In this document: positions 56,381 through 64,000 of the stretch, piece by piece
How the letters are laid out: the number at the start of each line of letters is the position of its first letter
How positions within the stretch are numbered: position 1 is the first letter of the stretch
The notes under the pieces: generated by a model
What the model was told of the DNA's origin: nothing
Seen by the model: only the letters and a program-made list of their open reading frames with translations
Databases searched by the model: none
Program-made: the position numbers and the translations under genes
Assembly: GCF_004792415.1 (NCBI RefSeq)
Contig: NZ_CP038853.1
Span: 2,728,001-2,792,000, forward strand
Length of the DNA: 64,000 nucleotides
Direction of reading: 5' to 3'
Source: Pantoea vagans
GTDB taxonomy: Bacteria > Pseudomonadota > Gammaproteobacteria > Enterobacterales > Enterobacteriaceae

Positions 56381-57127
56381 ATGAAGTCACTGTTAAAAGT
56401 TTCTGTGGGCGCGCTGGCGCTGGCCTTCTCCCTCTCTTCCACCGCAGCAGAAAAGAAGCTGGTCGTCGCTACCGATACCGCCTTTGTTCCGTTTGAATTC
56501 AAACAGGGTGACAAATATGTCGGTTTTGATGTGGATCTGTGGGATGCCATTGCGAAAGAGCTGAAGCTCGATTACACCCTGAAGCCAATGGACTTCAGCG
56601 GCATTATCCCTGCACTGCAAACGCGCAATGTCGATCTGGCACTGGCGGGTATCACCATTACCGAAGAACGTAAAAAAGCGATCGAGTTCTCTGATGGCTA
56701 TTACAAAAGCGGTCTGCAGGTGATGGTGCGTAACAATGAAAACAACATCAAAGGCATCAGCGATCTGAACGGTAAAGTCGTCGCAGTGAAAAGCGGCACC
56801 GGCTCTGTGGAATACGCCAAAGCCAACATCAAATCGAAAGATTTGCGTCAGTTCCCGAACATCGACAGCGCCTACATGGAGCTGGGCACCAACCGTGCAG
56901 ACGCGGTGCTGCATGACACGCCAAACATCCTGTACTTCATCCACACCGCGGGTAAAGGCCGCTTTAAAGCGGTAGGCGATTCGATTGAAGCGCAGCAGTA
57001 TGGCATCGCCTTCCCGAAAGGCAGCGACGATTTACGTGAGAAGGTAAACGGCGCACTGAAAACCCTGAAAGAGAACGGCACCTACAACACGCTTTATAAA
57101 AAATGGTTCGGCACCGAACCTAAATAA
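56381..57127 (+). CDS. glnH: Glutamine-binding periplasmic protein GlnH
   Basis: The periplasmic SBP for glutamine uptake, 248 residues as in E. coli. The signal peptide ([23 protein letters not shown]) precedes [38 protein letters not shown]. Binding-site text [27 protein letters not shown] and [10 protein letters not shown] is intact. The ATG at 56381 is preferred over the ATG at 56378 because AAGGA then lies 7 bases away. A terminator-like hairpin separates it from glnP. Confidence 0.97.
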   Translation: MKSLLKVSVGALALAFSLSSTAAEKKLVVATDTAFVPFEFKQGDKYVGFDVDLWDAIAKELKLDYTLKPMDFSGIIPALQTRNVDLALAGITITEERKKAIEFSDGYYKSGLQVMVRNNENNIKGISDLNGKVVAVKSGTGSVEYAKANIKSKDLRQFPNIDSAYMELGTNRADAVLHDTPNILYFIHTAGKGRFKAVGDSIEAQQYGIAFPKGSDDLREKVNGALKTLKENGTYNTLYKKWFGTEPK

Positions 57128-57150
57128 TAATTTGCCCGTTATCTGATTTC

Positions 57151-57178
57151 AGCAGGGAAACTTTTTCCCTGCTTTTTT
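57151..57178 (+). terminator. Intercistronic terminator between glnH and glnP
   Basis: AGCAGGGAAA (57151-57160), loop CTT and TTTCCCTGCT (57164-57173) form a perfect 10-bp stem followed by T. It lies within the glnHPQ operon, 28 bp before the glnP ATG, so partial termination would lower GlnPQ relative to GlnH. Confidence 0.8.
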
Positions 57179-57205
57179 CCATCGCAACATATCTGGAGTG
57201 ACACC

Positions 57206-57865
57206 ATGGAGTTTGACTGGAGCGTCATCTGGCCCGCCATGCCAGCGCTGCTCGAAGGCGCCAAACTGACCTTAATTATCTCAATCATTGGCCTGGTTGG
57301 CGGCCTGTTTATCGGGCTGGTGGCAGGTTTTGCCCGCGCTTACGGTGGCTGGATCACCAATAACATCGCACTGGTGTTTATCGAGATTATCCGCGGCACA
57401 CCTATTGTAGTGCAGGTGATGTTTATTTACTTTGCGCTGCCGATGGCATTCCCTGACCTGCGTATTGATCCTTTCACCGCCGCCGTGGTGACCATCATGA
57501 TTAACTCCGGCGCGTATATTGCCGAGATCACCCGTGGTGCCGTGCTGTCGATCAACAAGGGATTCCGTGAAGCCGGACTGGCGCTTGGCCTGTCGAGCCG
57601 CGAGACGCTGCGCTACGTGATTATGCCGCTGGCACTGCGTCGTATGCTGCCGCCGCTGGGCAACCAGTGGATTGTCAGCATCAAAGATACCTCACTGTTT
57701 ATCGTTATCGGCGTGGCTGAACTGACACGTCAGGGTCAGGAGATTATTGCCGGTAACTTCCGCGCTCTGGAGATCTGGAGCGCCGTCGCGATCATCTATC
57801 TGGTGATTACGCTGGTGTTGAGCTTTGTGCTGCGCCGCATTGAGAAAAGGGTGAAAATCCTGTGA
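57206..57865 (+). CDS. glnP: Glutamine ABC transporter permease GlnP
   Basis: The inner-membrane permease of the glutamine importer, a homodimer, 219 residues as in E. coli. [21 protein letters not shown] is the N-terminal signature, and [34 protein letters not shown] is the EAA loop. It overlaps glnQ by 4 bp. Confidence 0.97.
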   Translation: MEFDWSVIWPAMPALLEGAKLTLIISIIGLVGGLFIGLVAGFARAYGGWITNNIALVFIEIIRGTPIVVQVMFIYFALPMAFPDLRIDPFTAAVVTIMINSGAYIAEITRGAVLSINKGFREAGLALGLSSRETLRYVIMPLALRRMLPPLGNQWIVSIKDTSLFIVIGVAELTRQGQEIIAGNFRALEIWSAVAIIYLVITLVLSFVLRRIEKRVKIL

Positions 57866-58584
57866 TTGAATTTAAAGATGTCTCCAAGCATTTTGGCCAG
57901 ACCCAGGTGCTGCACAATATCGATCTGAAGATTAACCAGGGCGAAGTGGTGGTGATTATCGGCCCATCCGGTTCCGGTAAGTCGACGCTGCTGCGCTGCA
58001 TTAACAAGCTGGAAGAGATCACCAGCGGCGAGCTGATTGTTGATGGCCTGCGCGTTAACGACCCGAAAGTCGACGACCGCCTGATCCGTCAGGAAGCGGG
58101 TATGGTGTTTCAGCAGTTTCATCTGTTCCCACAGATGAGTGCGCTGGACAACGTCGCTTTCGGTCCTATCCGGGTGCGCGGTGCCAGCAAAGAGTCAGCA
58201 CGCCAGCTGGCACGAGAGCTGCTGGGCAAAGTAGGTCTGGCAGAGCGTGCGCATCACTTCCCGTCCGAGTTGTCCGGCGGCCAGCAGCAGCGTGTGGCGA
58301 TTGCCCGTGCGCTGGCGGTGAAGCCGAAGATGATGCTATTTGATGAGCCAACCTCTGCGCTGGACCCGGAGTTACGTCACGAGGTACTGAAAGTGATGCA
58401 GGATCTGGCGGAAGAAGGCATGACGATGGTGATTGTGACGCACGAAGTGGGCTTCGCGCAGAAGGTCGCCTCGCGTCTGATCTTTATCGACAAAGGCCGG
58501 ATTGCGGAAGATGGCGATCCCGATAGCCTGATCAGCAATCCCCCCAGCGAACGTCTGCGCGAATTCCTGCAGCACGTATCCTGA
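57862..58584 (+). CDS. glnQ: Glutamine ABC transporter ATP-binding protein GlnQ
   Basis: The ATPase of the glutamine importer, 240 residues as in E. coli. Walker A is GPSGSGKST, the Q-loop is [10 protein letters not shown], the signature is [15 protein letters not shown], Walker B is [14 protein letters not shown] and the H-loop is VTHEVGFA. It overlaps glnP by 4 bp and is followed by a strong terminator. Confidence 0.97.
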   Translation: MIEFKDVSKHFGQTQVLHNIDLKINQGEVVVIIGPSGSGKSTLLRCINKLEEITSGELIVDGLRVNDPKVDDRLIRQEAGMVFQQFHLFPQMSALDNVAFGPIRVRGASKESARQLARELLGKVGLAERAHHFPSELSGGQQQRVAIARALAVKPKMMLFDEPTSALDPELRHEVLKVMQDLAEEGMTMVIVTHEVGFAQKVASRLIFIDKGRIAEDGDPDSLISNPPSERLREFLQHVS

Positions 58585-58586
58585 TC

Positions 58587-58613
58587 AAAACGGGCCGCTT
58601 AGCGGCCCGTTTT
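58587..58613 (+). terminator. glnHPQ terminator
   Basis: AAAACGGGCCGC (58587-58598), loop TTA and GCGGCCCGTTTT (58602-58613) form a perfect 12-bp stem ending in T. Confidence 0.9.
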
Positions 58614-58661
58614 GATTGTTGGCAAAGTCTGCCCTGCCCAGCTGTGAGACCGACCCTGCGA

Positions 58662-58840
58662 AGGGAACACGGGCAGATCGGAAAGTCGCTTAAACCATCC
58701 CTGGTCGCTCGGCCCGCGCGATTACGCACCTCATCCCTGAGGTGCGCCCGTTGCCGGACCAACGCGTTGCGTTGTTCAAAAACGCTCCCGGCGTTTTTGT
58801 CCATGGCGCGGGACGCTTTCCTCCTCTGCCCGTGTTTCCT
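58662..58840 (+). repeat. Dispersed ~180-bp inverted-repeat element, copy C
   Basis: The arms AGGGAACACGGGCAGA (58662-58677) and TCTGCCCGTGTTTCCT (58825-58840) are near-perfect inverted repeats. The body aligns with copy B over its whole length, including CGCACCTCA/TGAGGTGCG and AAAAACGC/GCGTTTTT hairpins. It fills the gap between glnQ and the convergent rlmF (58585-58969), downstream of the glnQ terminator. The rest of that gap (58841-58969) shows nothing clear. Confidence 0.9.
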
Positions 58841-58969
58841 GCGCTATTAGCTAATGTGTTGCTGCCAGAGCAACCCTGATTGGGTTTGTCAGCAGTCTGA
58901 AACGGCCGCATCGCAGCCCGTCCTTTTTTCTCAGCAGATAGATTCCTGTTACCTGCGTAATGAGATGCC

Positions 58970-59902
58970 TCAGTTCCCCAGGCGACTCAGCAGCTTGCTG
59001 CGCTGTGCGGCAGGCATAAAACTCCACGCCAGGAAGCGGCTCTGCTTCTGACCCTGTGCCATATTCACCACCCGCACCTCTTCGACGTCGAGCGCCTGCA
59101 GCTGTTTTTCCAGCGCCGGTAAATTCTCTTTGCGAGACACCAGCGAGGTAAACCAGCCAATCTGGCGACCAAACGCCACGCTCTCGGCGATCATCTTGCC
59201 GATAAACGCCTTTTCGCCACCGGGATACCACAGCTCATTGTGCTGCCCGCCAAAGTTAAGTGGCGCACTCTTATCCAGCCCGAGATTGCGCACTTTACGC
59301 TGCGATCCCGAGGACGCCTCTTCCGCCGACGCGTGGAACGGCGGGTTACACATCACCGCGCTGAAAAATTCATTTTTACTGACCACGCCCGCCAGCACCG
59401 CATCGCTGTTTTTCTGACGACGCAGACGGATCTGACGCGTCAGGCGCGGATTGGCTGCGACAATGCGGTTAGCGGCTTTGATGGCGGCTTCATCTATCTC
59501 GGTGCCGGTAAAGCGCCAGCCATATTCCGCCGCACCAATCAGCGGATAGATGCAGTTTGCGCCGCAGCCGATATCCAGCACGTCCGCTGCCGGGATCGCG
59601 CCGTTGTTGTCCAGCGCCAGCAGATCGGCCAGGTAGTGAAGATAATCGGCGCGTCCTGGCACAGGCGGGCAGAGTGAGCCGGGGGCAAGCTGCCAGTCGA
59701 TGTCATAAAACAGTTTGATGAGCGCCTGGTTCAGCAGCATCACCGCCTCCGGGTCCGCGAAATCCACGGACTGCACGCCATAACCGTTAGGCCGGACTTT
59801 CGCCGCCAGCGGCGGATGGGCAGCGGTTAGCGCGGCAAAATCGTATTCGCCCTGATGGCGATTGCGGGCGTGGAAGGGCGACGTGCTGGCTGACTTTTTC
59901 AT
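58970..59902 (-). CDS. rlmF: 23S rRNA (adenine(1618)-N(6))-methyltransferase RlmF
   Basis: RlmF methylates A1618 of 23S rRNA at N6 using SAM. The 310 residues compare with 308 in E. coli. [49 protein letters not shown], [20 protein letters not shown] text ([22 protein letters not shown]) and the catalytic NPPF ([12 protein letters not shown]) are seen. The ATG at 59902 ([16 protein letters not shown]) is preferred over a TTG four codons upstream. It converges with copy C and glnQ. Confidence 0.95.
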   Translation of the reverse strand: MKKSASTSPFHARNRHQGEYDFAALTAAHPPLAAKVRPNGYGVQSVDFADPEAVMLLNQALIKLFYDIDWQLAPGSLCPPVPGRADYLHYLADLLALDNNGAIPAADVLDIGCGANCIYPLIGAAEYGWRFTGTEIDEAAIKAANRIVAANPRLTRQIRLRRQKNSDAVLAGVVSKNEFFSAVMCNPPFHASAEEASSGSQRKVRNLGLDKSAPLNFGGQHNELWYPGGEKAFIGKMIAESVAFGRQIGWFTSLVSRKENLPALEKQLQALDVEEVRVVNMAQGQKQSRFLAWSFMPAAQRSKLLSRLGN

Positions 59903-60043
59903 ACGTTCTCTCAATTATTCAGGCGCGCGTACAATACGCTGTAGGCGGCGGAAAATAAACCCGCACCATCCGCTTACCTCTTTCCGATTCCGTCGGGTGA
60001 TGCTGTCGGGCTAAGATAAATAAAATCATCTGCTGGAGACGTT

Positions 60044-60676
60044 ATGACCCGGAAACGCTATTCCTATCAACCCCGTGCTGGTCACGGACTGCCGCACGAT
60101 CCGCTGAACGCCATCATCGGGCCGCGCCCGATTGGCTGGATTAGCTCTGTCAGCGCCAGCAGTCAGCACAATCTGGCCCCTTACAGCTTCTTTAACTGCT
60201 TCAACTATCATCCGCCGATTATCGGTTTCGCCAGCAGCGGCTGGAAAGACAGCGTGCGGAATATTGCAGAGACCAAAGAGTTTGTCTGGAACCTGGCGAC
60301 CCGTCCGCTGGCCGAAGCGATGAATGAAAGTTCTGCCTCGCTGCCTGCCGATCAGGATGAGTTCGCCTTTGCCGGGCTAACGCCGCTGGCCGCTTCACAG
60401 GTCAGCGCCAGCCTGGTGGCGGAAAGCCCGGTCAACTTCGAGTGCCGCCTGACGCAGCTGATTCAGCTGCAGGATGCCAGCGCTAACCTGCTCGACAGCT
60501 GGCTGGTGATGGGTGAAGCGGTGGCGATTCACATCGATGAATCGCTGCTTGAAGAGGGCATTTATCAGACCGCGAAAGCCGAGCCGATTCTGCGCGCGGG
60601 CGGACCCAGTGCCTATTACGGGATCAGTGAAGCGCAGCGCTTTGATTTAGTCCGTCCGGACGCCCGCCGCAAATAA
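60044..60676 (+). CDS. Flavin-reductase-like FMN-binding split-barrel protein
   Basis: A 210-residue protein of the flavin reductase-like domain family. HDPLNAIIGPRPIGWISSVS and NLAPYSFFNCFNYHPPIIGFASSGWKDSVRNI form the FMN-binding split barrel, and EFVWNLATRPLAEAMNESSA follows. Family members reduce flavin with NAD(P)H for a partner monooxygenase or act as small oxidoreductases; this one has no obvious partner nearby. It converges with the lyase homologue with a 3-base gap. Confidence 0.88.
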   Translation: MTRKRYSYQPRAGHGLPHDPLNAIIGPRPIGWISSVSASSQHNLAPYSFFNCFNYHPPIIGFASSGWKDSVRNIAETKEFVWNLATRPLAEAMNESSASLPADQDEFAFAGLTPLAASQVSASLVAESPVNFECRLTQLIQLQDASANLLDSWLVMGEAVAIHIDESLLEEGIYQTAKAEPILRAGGPSAYYGISEAQRFDLVRPDARRK

Positions 60677-60679
60677 TCC

Positions 60680-62197
60680 TCACTCCATAAGCGCATCGGC
60701 CCGGTGCGCTTTTATCTGCGCCACCGCGCGGGCAATGTCGGGAGCGAGCCAGCGATCCTGCTGCCAGCGATCAACCACCTGCCGCAACAGCTGCCAGGCG
60801 CGCCGCGTGCCCACTGCCAGCTGTGATTCACCGTGAAACTCCAGCGCCTGCGCCGCCAGCAGATACTCAATCGCGATAATGTGATCGACATTGCTGACCA
60901 GCTTCAGCAGTTTCAGCGCCGACCCGGTGCCGAGGCTCAGATGATCCTCCTGTAATCCCGACGTCACATAGTTGTCGAGCACCGCAGGCTGCGCCAGCTG
61001 ACGGTTTTCCGCGCAAAGCGAGGCCGCCACATATTGCGCAATCATCATGCCGGAATTGACGCCAGGCTCCGCCACCAGAAACGGCGGCAGGCCGCTGACC
61101 AGCGGATTGACCAGCCGATCCAGCCGTCGCTCGGCAATACTGCCCAGCTCCGCCAGCGCAATCGCCAGCAGGTCGCAGGCCATCGCCACCGACTCACCGT
61201 GCGGATGTGACTGCGACACCACGCGCCAGGCCTGTGGCGTGCCCAGAATCAGCGGGTTGTCGGTACAGGCGTTGAGTTCGGTCTCCACCTGACGGGCGGC
61301 ATGGTCGAACTGATCGCGGCAGGCACCGTGCACCTGCGGCATTGACCGCAGGCTCAGCGCATCCTGAGTCCGGATGCCGACGCTCGCGTTCAGCAGCGGA
61401 CTGTCACGTAACAACTGGCGCAGACGTTCGCCGCTGCGCTGAATCCCCGGACTGGCCTTGAGCGCCAGCACCTCCGGATCAAATGCGACAAGCTGGCCTC
61501 GCAGCGCTTCAAAGCTCATTGCGCCCGTCACATCCGCCCAGTCCAGCAGACGTTCGGCATCGTCCAGCGCCAGACAGGCTAAGCCGGTCATGCAGGGCGT
61601 GCCGTTAACCAGGCTCAGCCCCTCTTTTGCGCCAGGCCGGTAAGGGGCTAACCCCGCCTGTTCCAGCGCCTGCTGCGCGGGGATGATTTCGCCACGCCAC
61701 TCCACCTCGCCAATACCAATCAGCGCCAGGCCGATATGCGCCATGTGGGTCAGATAGCCCACCGATCCCTGCGACGGCACCTGTGGCGTAATCTGCAGAT
61801 TCAGCAGCGCCAGCAACTGCTGCACCAGCGCCACTGAGACACCCGATTTGCCGTGGCTGTAGTTAGCAATCGCGGCGCACAGAATGGCGCGCACCTCCGC
61901 TTTTTTCAGCACCGGTCCGACGCCGCAGGCATGGCTCATCAGAGTATTGCGCGACAGCTGGCCCAGCTCATCTTCAGACAGCGTGATGTTACAGAGCGCT
62001 CCCAGCCCGGTATTGATACCGTACGCCACCTGCCCCGCCGCCACGATGTTGCCGACGATTTCACGGCTCTGGGCGATGCGCTGCCAGGCGCTGTCGCTCA
62101 GCATCAGGGTGGCACCGTGCCGGGCAACCTGCACCAGTTCCTGCCATTTGAGCGGACCCTCGCCCCAGACCCGCGTCTGCTTCGTCACGTCACTCAT
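60680..62197 (-). CDS. MIO-less HAL/PAL-family aromatic amino-acid lyase homologue
   Basis: A 505-residue member of the lyase_aromatic superfamily (histidine/phenylalanine ammonia-lyases). Seen are [10 protein letters not shown] (Tyr59), LMSHACGVG (His89), [10 protein letters not shown] (Asn198), [19 protein letters not shown] and [11 protein letters not shown]. The catalytic loop, normally GSVGASGDLAPLAH, reads [11 protein letters not shown] (144-154): the Ala-Ser-Gly that cyclises to the MIO electrophile is exactly missing. The QDxYSLR tyrosine is Leu281, with Arg284 kept. Classic MIO ammonia-lyase chemistry is therefore not expected. Its start overlaps an ABC ATPase gene by 4 bp. A noncanonical lyase, isomerase or binding protein are possible. 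Confidence 0.88.
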   Translation of the reverse strand: MSDVTKQTRVWGEGPLKWQELVQVARHGATLMLSDSAWQRIAQSREIVGNIVAAGQVAYGINTGLGALCNITLSEDELGQLSRNTLMSHACGVGPVLKKAEVRAILCAAIANYSHGKSGVSVALVQQLLALLNLQITPQVPSQGSVGYLTHMAHIGLALIGIGEVEWRGEIIPAQQALEQAGLAPYRPGAKEGLSLVNGTPCMTGLACLALDDAERLLDWADVTGAMSFEALRGQLVAFDPEVLALKASPGIQRSGERLRQLLRDSPLLNASVGIRTQDALSLRSMPQVHGACRDQFDHAARQVETELNACTDNPLILGTPQAWRVVSQSHPHGESVAMACDLLAIALAELGSIAERRLDRLVNPLVSGLPPFLVAEPGVNSGMMIAQYVAASLCAENRQLAQPAVLDNYVTSGLQEDHLSLGTGSALKLLKLVSNVDHIIAIEYLLAAQALEFHGESQLAVGTRRAWQLLRQVVDRWQQDRWLAPDIARAVAQIKAHRADALME

Positions 62198-62988
62198 ACC
62201 ACCGGCTCCACCTGATGATGACTGGAGATAAACTGCTTAAAGCGCGTCGATCCCGCCTCGCCGAACATCGCCTCTGGCGTGCCCTGACAATCAATGGTGC
62301 CCTGATGCATAAATACCACCCGGTTTGAGACGTTGCGGGCAAAGCCCATCTCGTGAGTGACCACCAGCATGGTGCGCCCCTCTTCCGCCAGGCTGCGCAT
62401 GACCTTCAGCACCTCGCCCACCAGTTCCGGGTCGAGTGCTGACGTCGGCTCATCAAACAGCATCACCTCCGGGTCCATTGCCAGCGCACGGGCGATTGCC
62501 ACCCGCTGCTGCTGACCTCCCGAAAGCTGGGCAGGATAGAAGTCTTTGCGGTTCAGCAGACCAACCCGATCCAGCAGCTGTTCTGCCTGGGCGATGCAGG
62601 CTTTTTTATCGCGCTTCAGCACGTAGTGCGGCCCTTCAATGACATTCTGCAGCACGGTGAGATGTGACCAGAGGTTAAAGCTCTGAAACACCATCCCAAG
62701 TCGGGAACGCAGCCGTTCAATCTGACGCGGATTGGCCGCCAGCTGATGCCCGCGTGCATGGCGCTTCATCTCAATAGTTTCACCGCCGACGCTGACCACG
62801 CCGGAATCGGGCGTCTCCAGCAGGTTAATGCAGCGCAGCAGCGTACTTTTTCCCGAGCCGCTAGCACCAAGAATGGAGATGACATCGCCCTTGTGCGCCT
62901 GCAGCGAGATGCCTTTCAGCACCTCCATGGCACCAAAAGATTTATGGATATCGCTGGCCGACAGCGTGACGGGTTGCAGTTCAGACAT
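62194..62988 (-). CDS. Polar amino-acid ABC transporter ATP-binding protein (HisP-like)
   Basis: A 264-residue ATPase of the HisP/GlnQ group. Walker A is GASGSGKST, the Q-loop [10 protein letters not shown], the signature [15 protein letters not shown], Walker [15 protein letters not shown] and the H-loop [10 protein letters not shown]. The [24 protein letters not shown] insert resembles HisP rather than GlnQ. It overlaps the downstream lyase homologue by 4 bp and the upstream permease by 8 bp. The substrate is probably a basic or aromatic amino acid, which is inference. Confidence 0.92.
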   Translation of the reverse strand: MSELQPVTLSASDIHKSFGAMEVLKGISLQAHKGDVISILGASGSGKSTLLRCINLLETPDSGVVSVGGETIEMKRHARGHQLAANPRQIERLRSRLGMVFQSFNLWSHLTVLQNVIEGPHYVLKRDKKACIAQAEQLLDRVGLLNRKDFYPAQLSGGQQQRVAIARALAMDPEVMLFDEPTSALDPELVGEVLKVMRSLAEEGRTMLVVTHEMGFARNVSNRVVFMHQGTIDCQGTPEAMFGEAGSTRFKQFISSHHQVEPVV

Positions 62989-63721
62989 TTTTCTCTCCTC
63001 CGGTAATCGGCTTAGCGGTCAGTAACGGCTTTTTTTCCGGTTTATGTACCGGCGTCAGACGCCGCTCCAGCAGGGCATAGAGTTGAACAATAATGAAGTT
63101 GAGGATCAGGTAGATCGCCGCCGCACAGAGAAACACTTCCATGGTGCGGTAGGTGCGCTGAATGATCTGCTGCGCTACCCCGGTGACATCCCAGACCGTC
63201 ACCAGGCTGGCCAGCGCGGTCGATTTCACCAGCAGGATCGCTTCGGTAGAGTACGCGGGCAGCGCGTAACGCAGCATCACCGGCGCGATAATCCGTCGCA
63301 GCAGCAGCCCGCGCGACATACCGCAGGCCATTCCCGCTTCCACCTGACCGGGCGGCACCGCCAGCAGCGCGCCACGCAGAATCTCCGCGGTGTAGGCAGC
63401 GGTACAGAGCGACAGTGCCAGCACTGCGCAGGTAAAAGGCTCTCGCAGGAACGGCCAGAAGACGCTGTGACGGATTACGCCAAACTGCCCCAGACCGTAG
63501 TAGATCAGGAACAGCTGAATCATCAGCGGCGAGCCGCGAAATACCAGAATGTAACCACGGGCAAATGCACTCAGCACCCGCCAGCGGCTCATGCGCAGTG
63601 CCAGAATACCCACTGCCAGCACGCCTCCGCAGAGAAACGCGCTGATAAACAGGCCCAGCGTGACCGGCAGTGCAGCGCTGAGTTTAAGGAAGGTGTCAGT
63701 GAGGAACGCAAAATCGATCAT
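62981..63721 (-). CDS. Polar amino-acid ABC transporter permease (HisM-like)
   Basis: A 246-residue permease. [22 protein letters not shown] is the HisM-family N-terminal stretch; [33 protein letters not shown] is the EAA loop; several hydrophobic spans surround them. The C-terminal tail is Lys/Pro rich ([21 protein letters not shown]). It overlaps the ATPase gene by 8 bp and follows the second permease by 8 bp. Confidence 0.92.
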   Translation of the reverse strand: MIDFAFLTDTFLKLSAALPVTLGLFISAFLCGGVLAVGILALRMSRWRVLSAFARGYILVFRGSPLMIQLFLIYYGLGQFGVIRHSVFWPFLREPFTCAVLALSLCTAAYTAEILRGALLAVPPGQVEAGMACGMSRGLLLRRIIAPVMLRYALPAYSTEAILLVKSTALASLVTVWDVTGVAQQIIQRTYRTMEVFLCAAAIYLILNFIIVQLYALLERRLTPVHKPEKKPLLTAKPITGGEKNV

Positions 63722-63729
63722 AAGTCTCC

Positions 63730-64000
63730 TTAATGCTGCGCAGCGGTGCGGCTTTGCCAGGCGCGGCCAAGACGGGATTCGGCGCGCAGAAAGGCGCGGT
63801 TCGACAGCAGCGTCAGCAGCAGGTAACAGGCTCCGCCCACCAGGTAAAAGGAGAAGTAGTCACGGGTCGAACCGGCCGCAATCTGGCTGGCCCGCATCAG
63901 CTCGACAATGCCGGTCACCGACACCAGCGCCGAATCTTTCAGGCTCATCTGCCAGACGTTTGACAGGCCGGGCAGCGCATAGCGCGCCACCTGCGGCAGC
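63730..64000 (-). CDS. Polar amino-acid ABC transporter permease, C-terminal part (HisQ-like)
   Basis: The frame is open to the right window edge. About 90 residues are visible, beginning LPQVARYALPGLSNVWQMSLKDSALVSVTGIVELM, which is the EAA loop end and last helices of a HisQ-type permease. The start and any binding-protein gene lie beyond the window. It is the first visible gene of the permease-permease-ATPase-lyase operon. Confidence 0.9.
   Translation of the reverse strand, partial: LPQVARYALPGLSNVWQMSLKDSALVSVTGIVELMRASQIAAGSTRDYFSFYLVGGACYLLLTLLSNRAFLRAESRLGRAWQSRTAAQH

Overview
The window reads as chromosomal DNA of a gamma-proteobacterium of the order Enterobacterales. Protein similarity and gene order both resemble the E. 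coli aat to glnQ segment, with losses and gains that best fit Erwiniaceae (Pantoea/Erwinia-like). The genus is an inference from recalled family sequences, because no database search was possible. The DNA is almost wholly core genome. I see no prophage, transposase, CRISPR array, tRNA or rRNA.

Layout, left to right. 1-4.3 kb: the 3' part of aat, infA, clpA-clpS (N-end rule and Clp proteolysis) and cspD. 4.4-11.8 kb: an OLD-family nuclease (ybjD), lysO, poxB-ltaE, and amiD-ybjQ-ybjP. 12-15.7 kb: the arginine transporter artPIQM plus artJ, with ARG boxes. 15.7-25.5 kb: rlmC, ybjO, the putrescine transporter potFGHI, ybjN, rimK, nfsA, ybjC, grxA and ybjM. 25.7-34.6 kb: ybjL, ybjG, dacC, a HAD phosphatase, the PQQ sugar dehydrogenase yliI, a DUF3313 lipoprotein, a CynT-like carbonic anhydrase and a DUF4385 gene. 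34.6-43.1 kb: iaaA-gsiABCD (glutathione import and isoaspartyl peptide cleavage), then moeAB. 43.7-51 kb: ybiT, an H-NS paralogue beside an 867-bp AT-rich gap, and a tripartite EmrAB/NodT-type drug exporter. 51-58.6 kb: ybiR, mntR and mntS (manganese), ompX, rhtA, dps and glnHPQ. 59-64 kb: rlmF, a flavin-reductase-like gene, and an operon of a polar amino-acid ABC transporter with a histidine/phenylalanine ammonia-lyase homologue, cut by the window edge.

Two observations stand out. First, the ammonia-lyase homologue (60680-62197) keeps the family fold signatures but precisely lacks the Ala-Ser-Gly tripeptide that becomes the MIO electrophile. It is translationally coupled to an amino-acid importer, so the operon may carry out an undescribed activity. 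Second, a roughly 180-bp structured repeat with terminal inverted repeats occurs in three full copies and one truncated copy. All lie between convergent genes, and a separate 104-bp inverted-repeat element sits between two of them. Other leads are an MntS homologue with an added cysteine cluster behind a near-perfect MntR operator, a perfect CRP-type palindrome on the grxA promoter, and intercistronic hairpins after the binding-protein genes glnH and potF.
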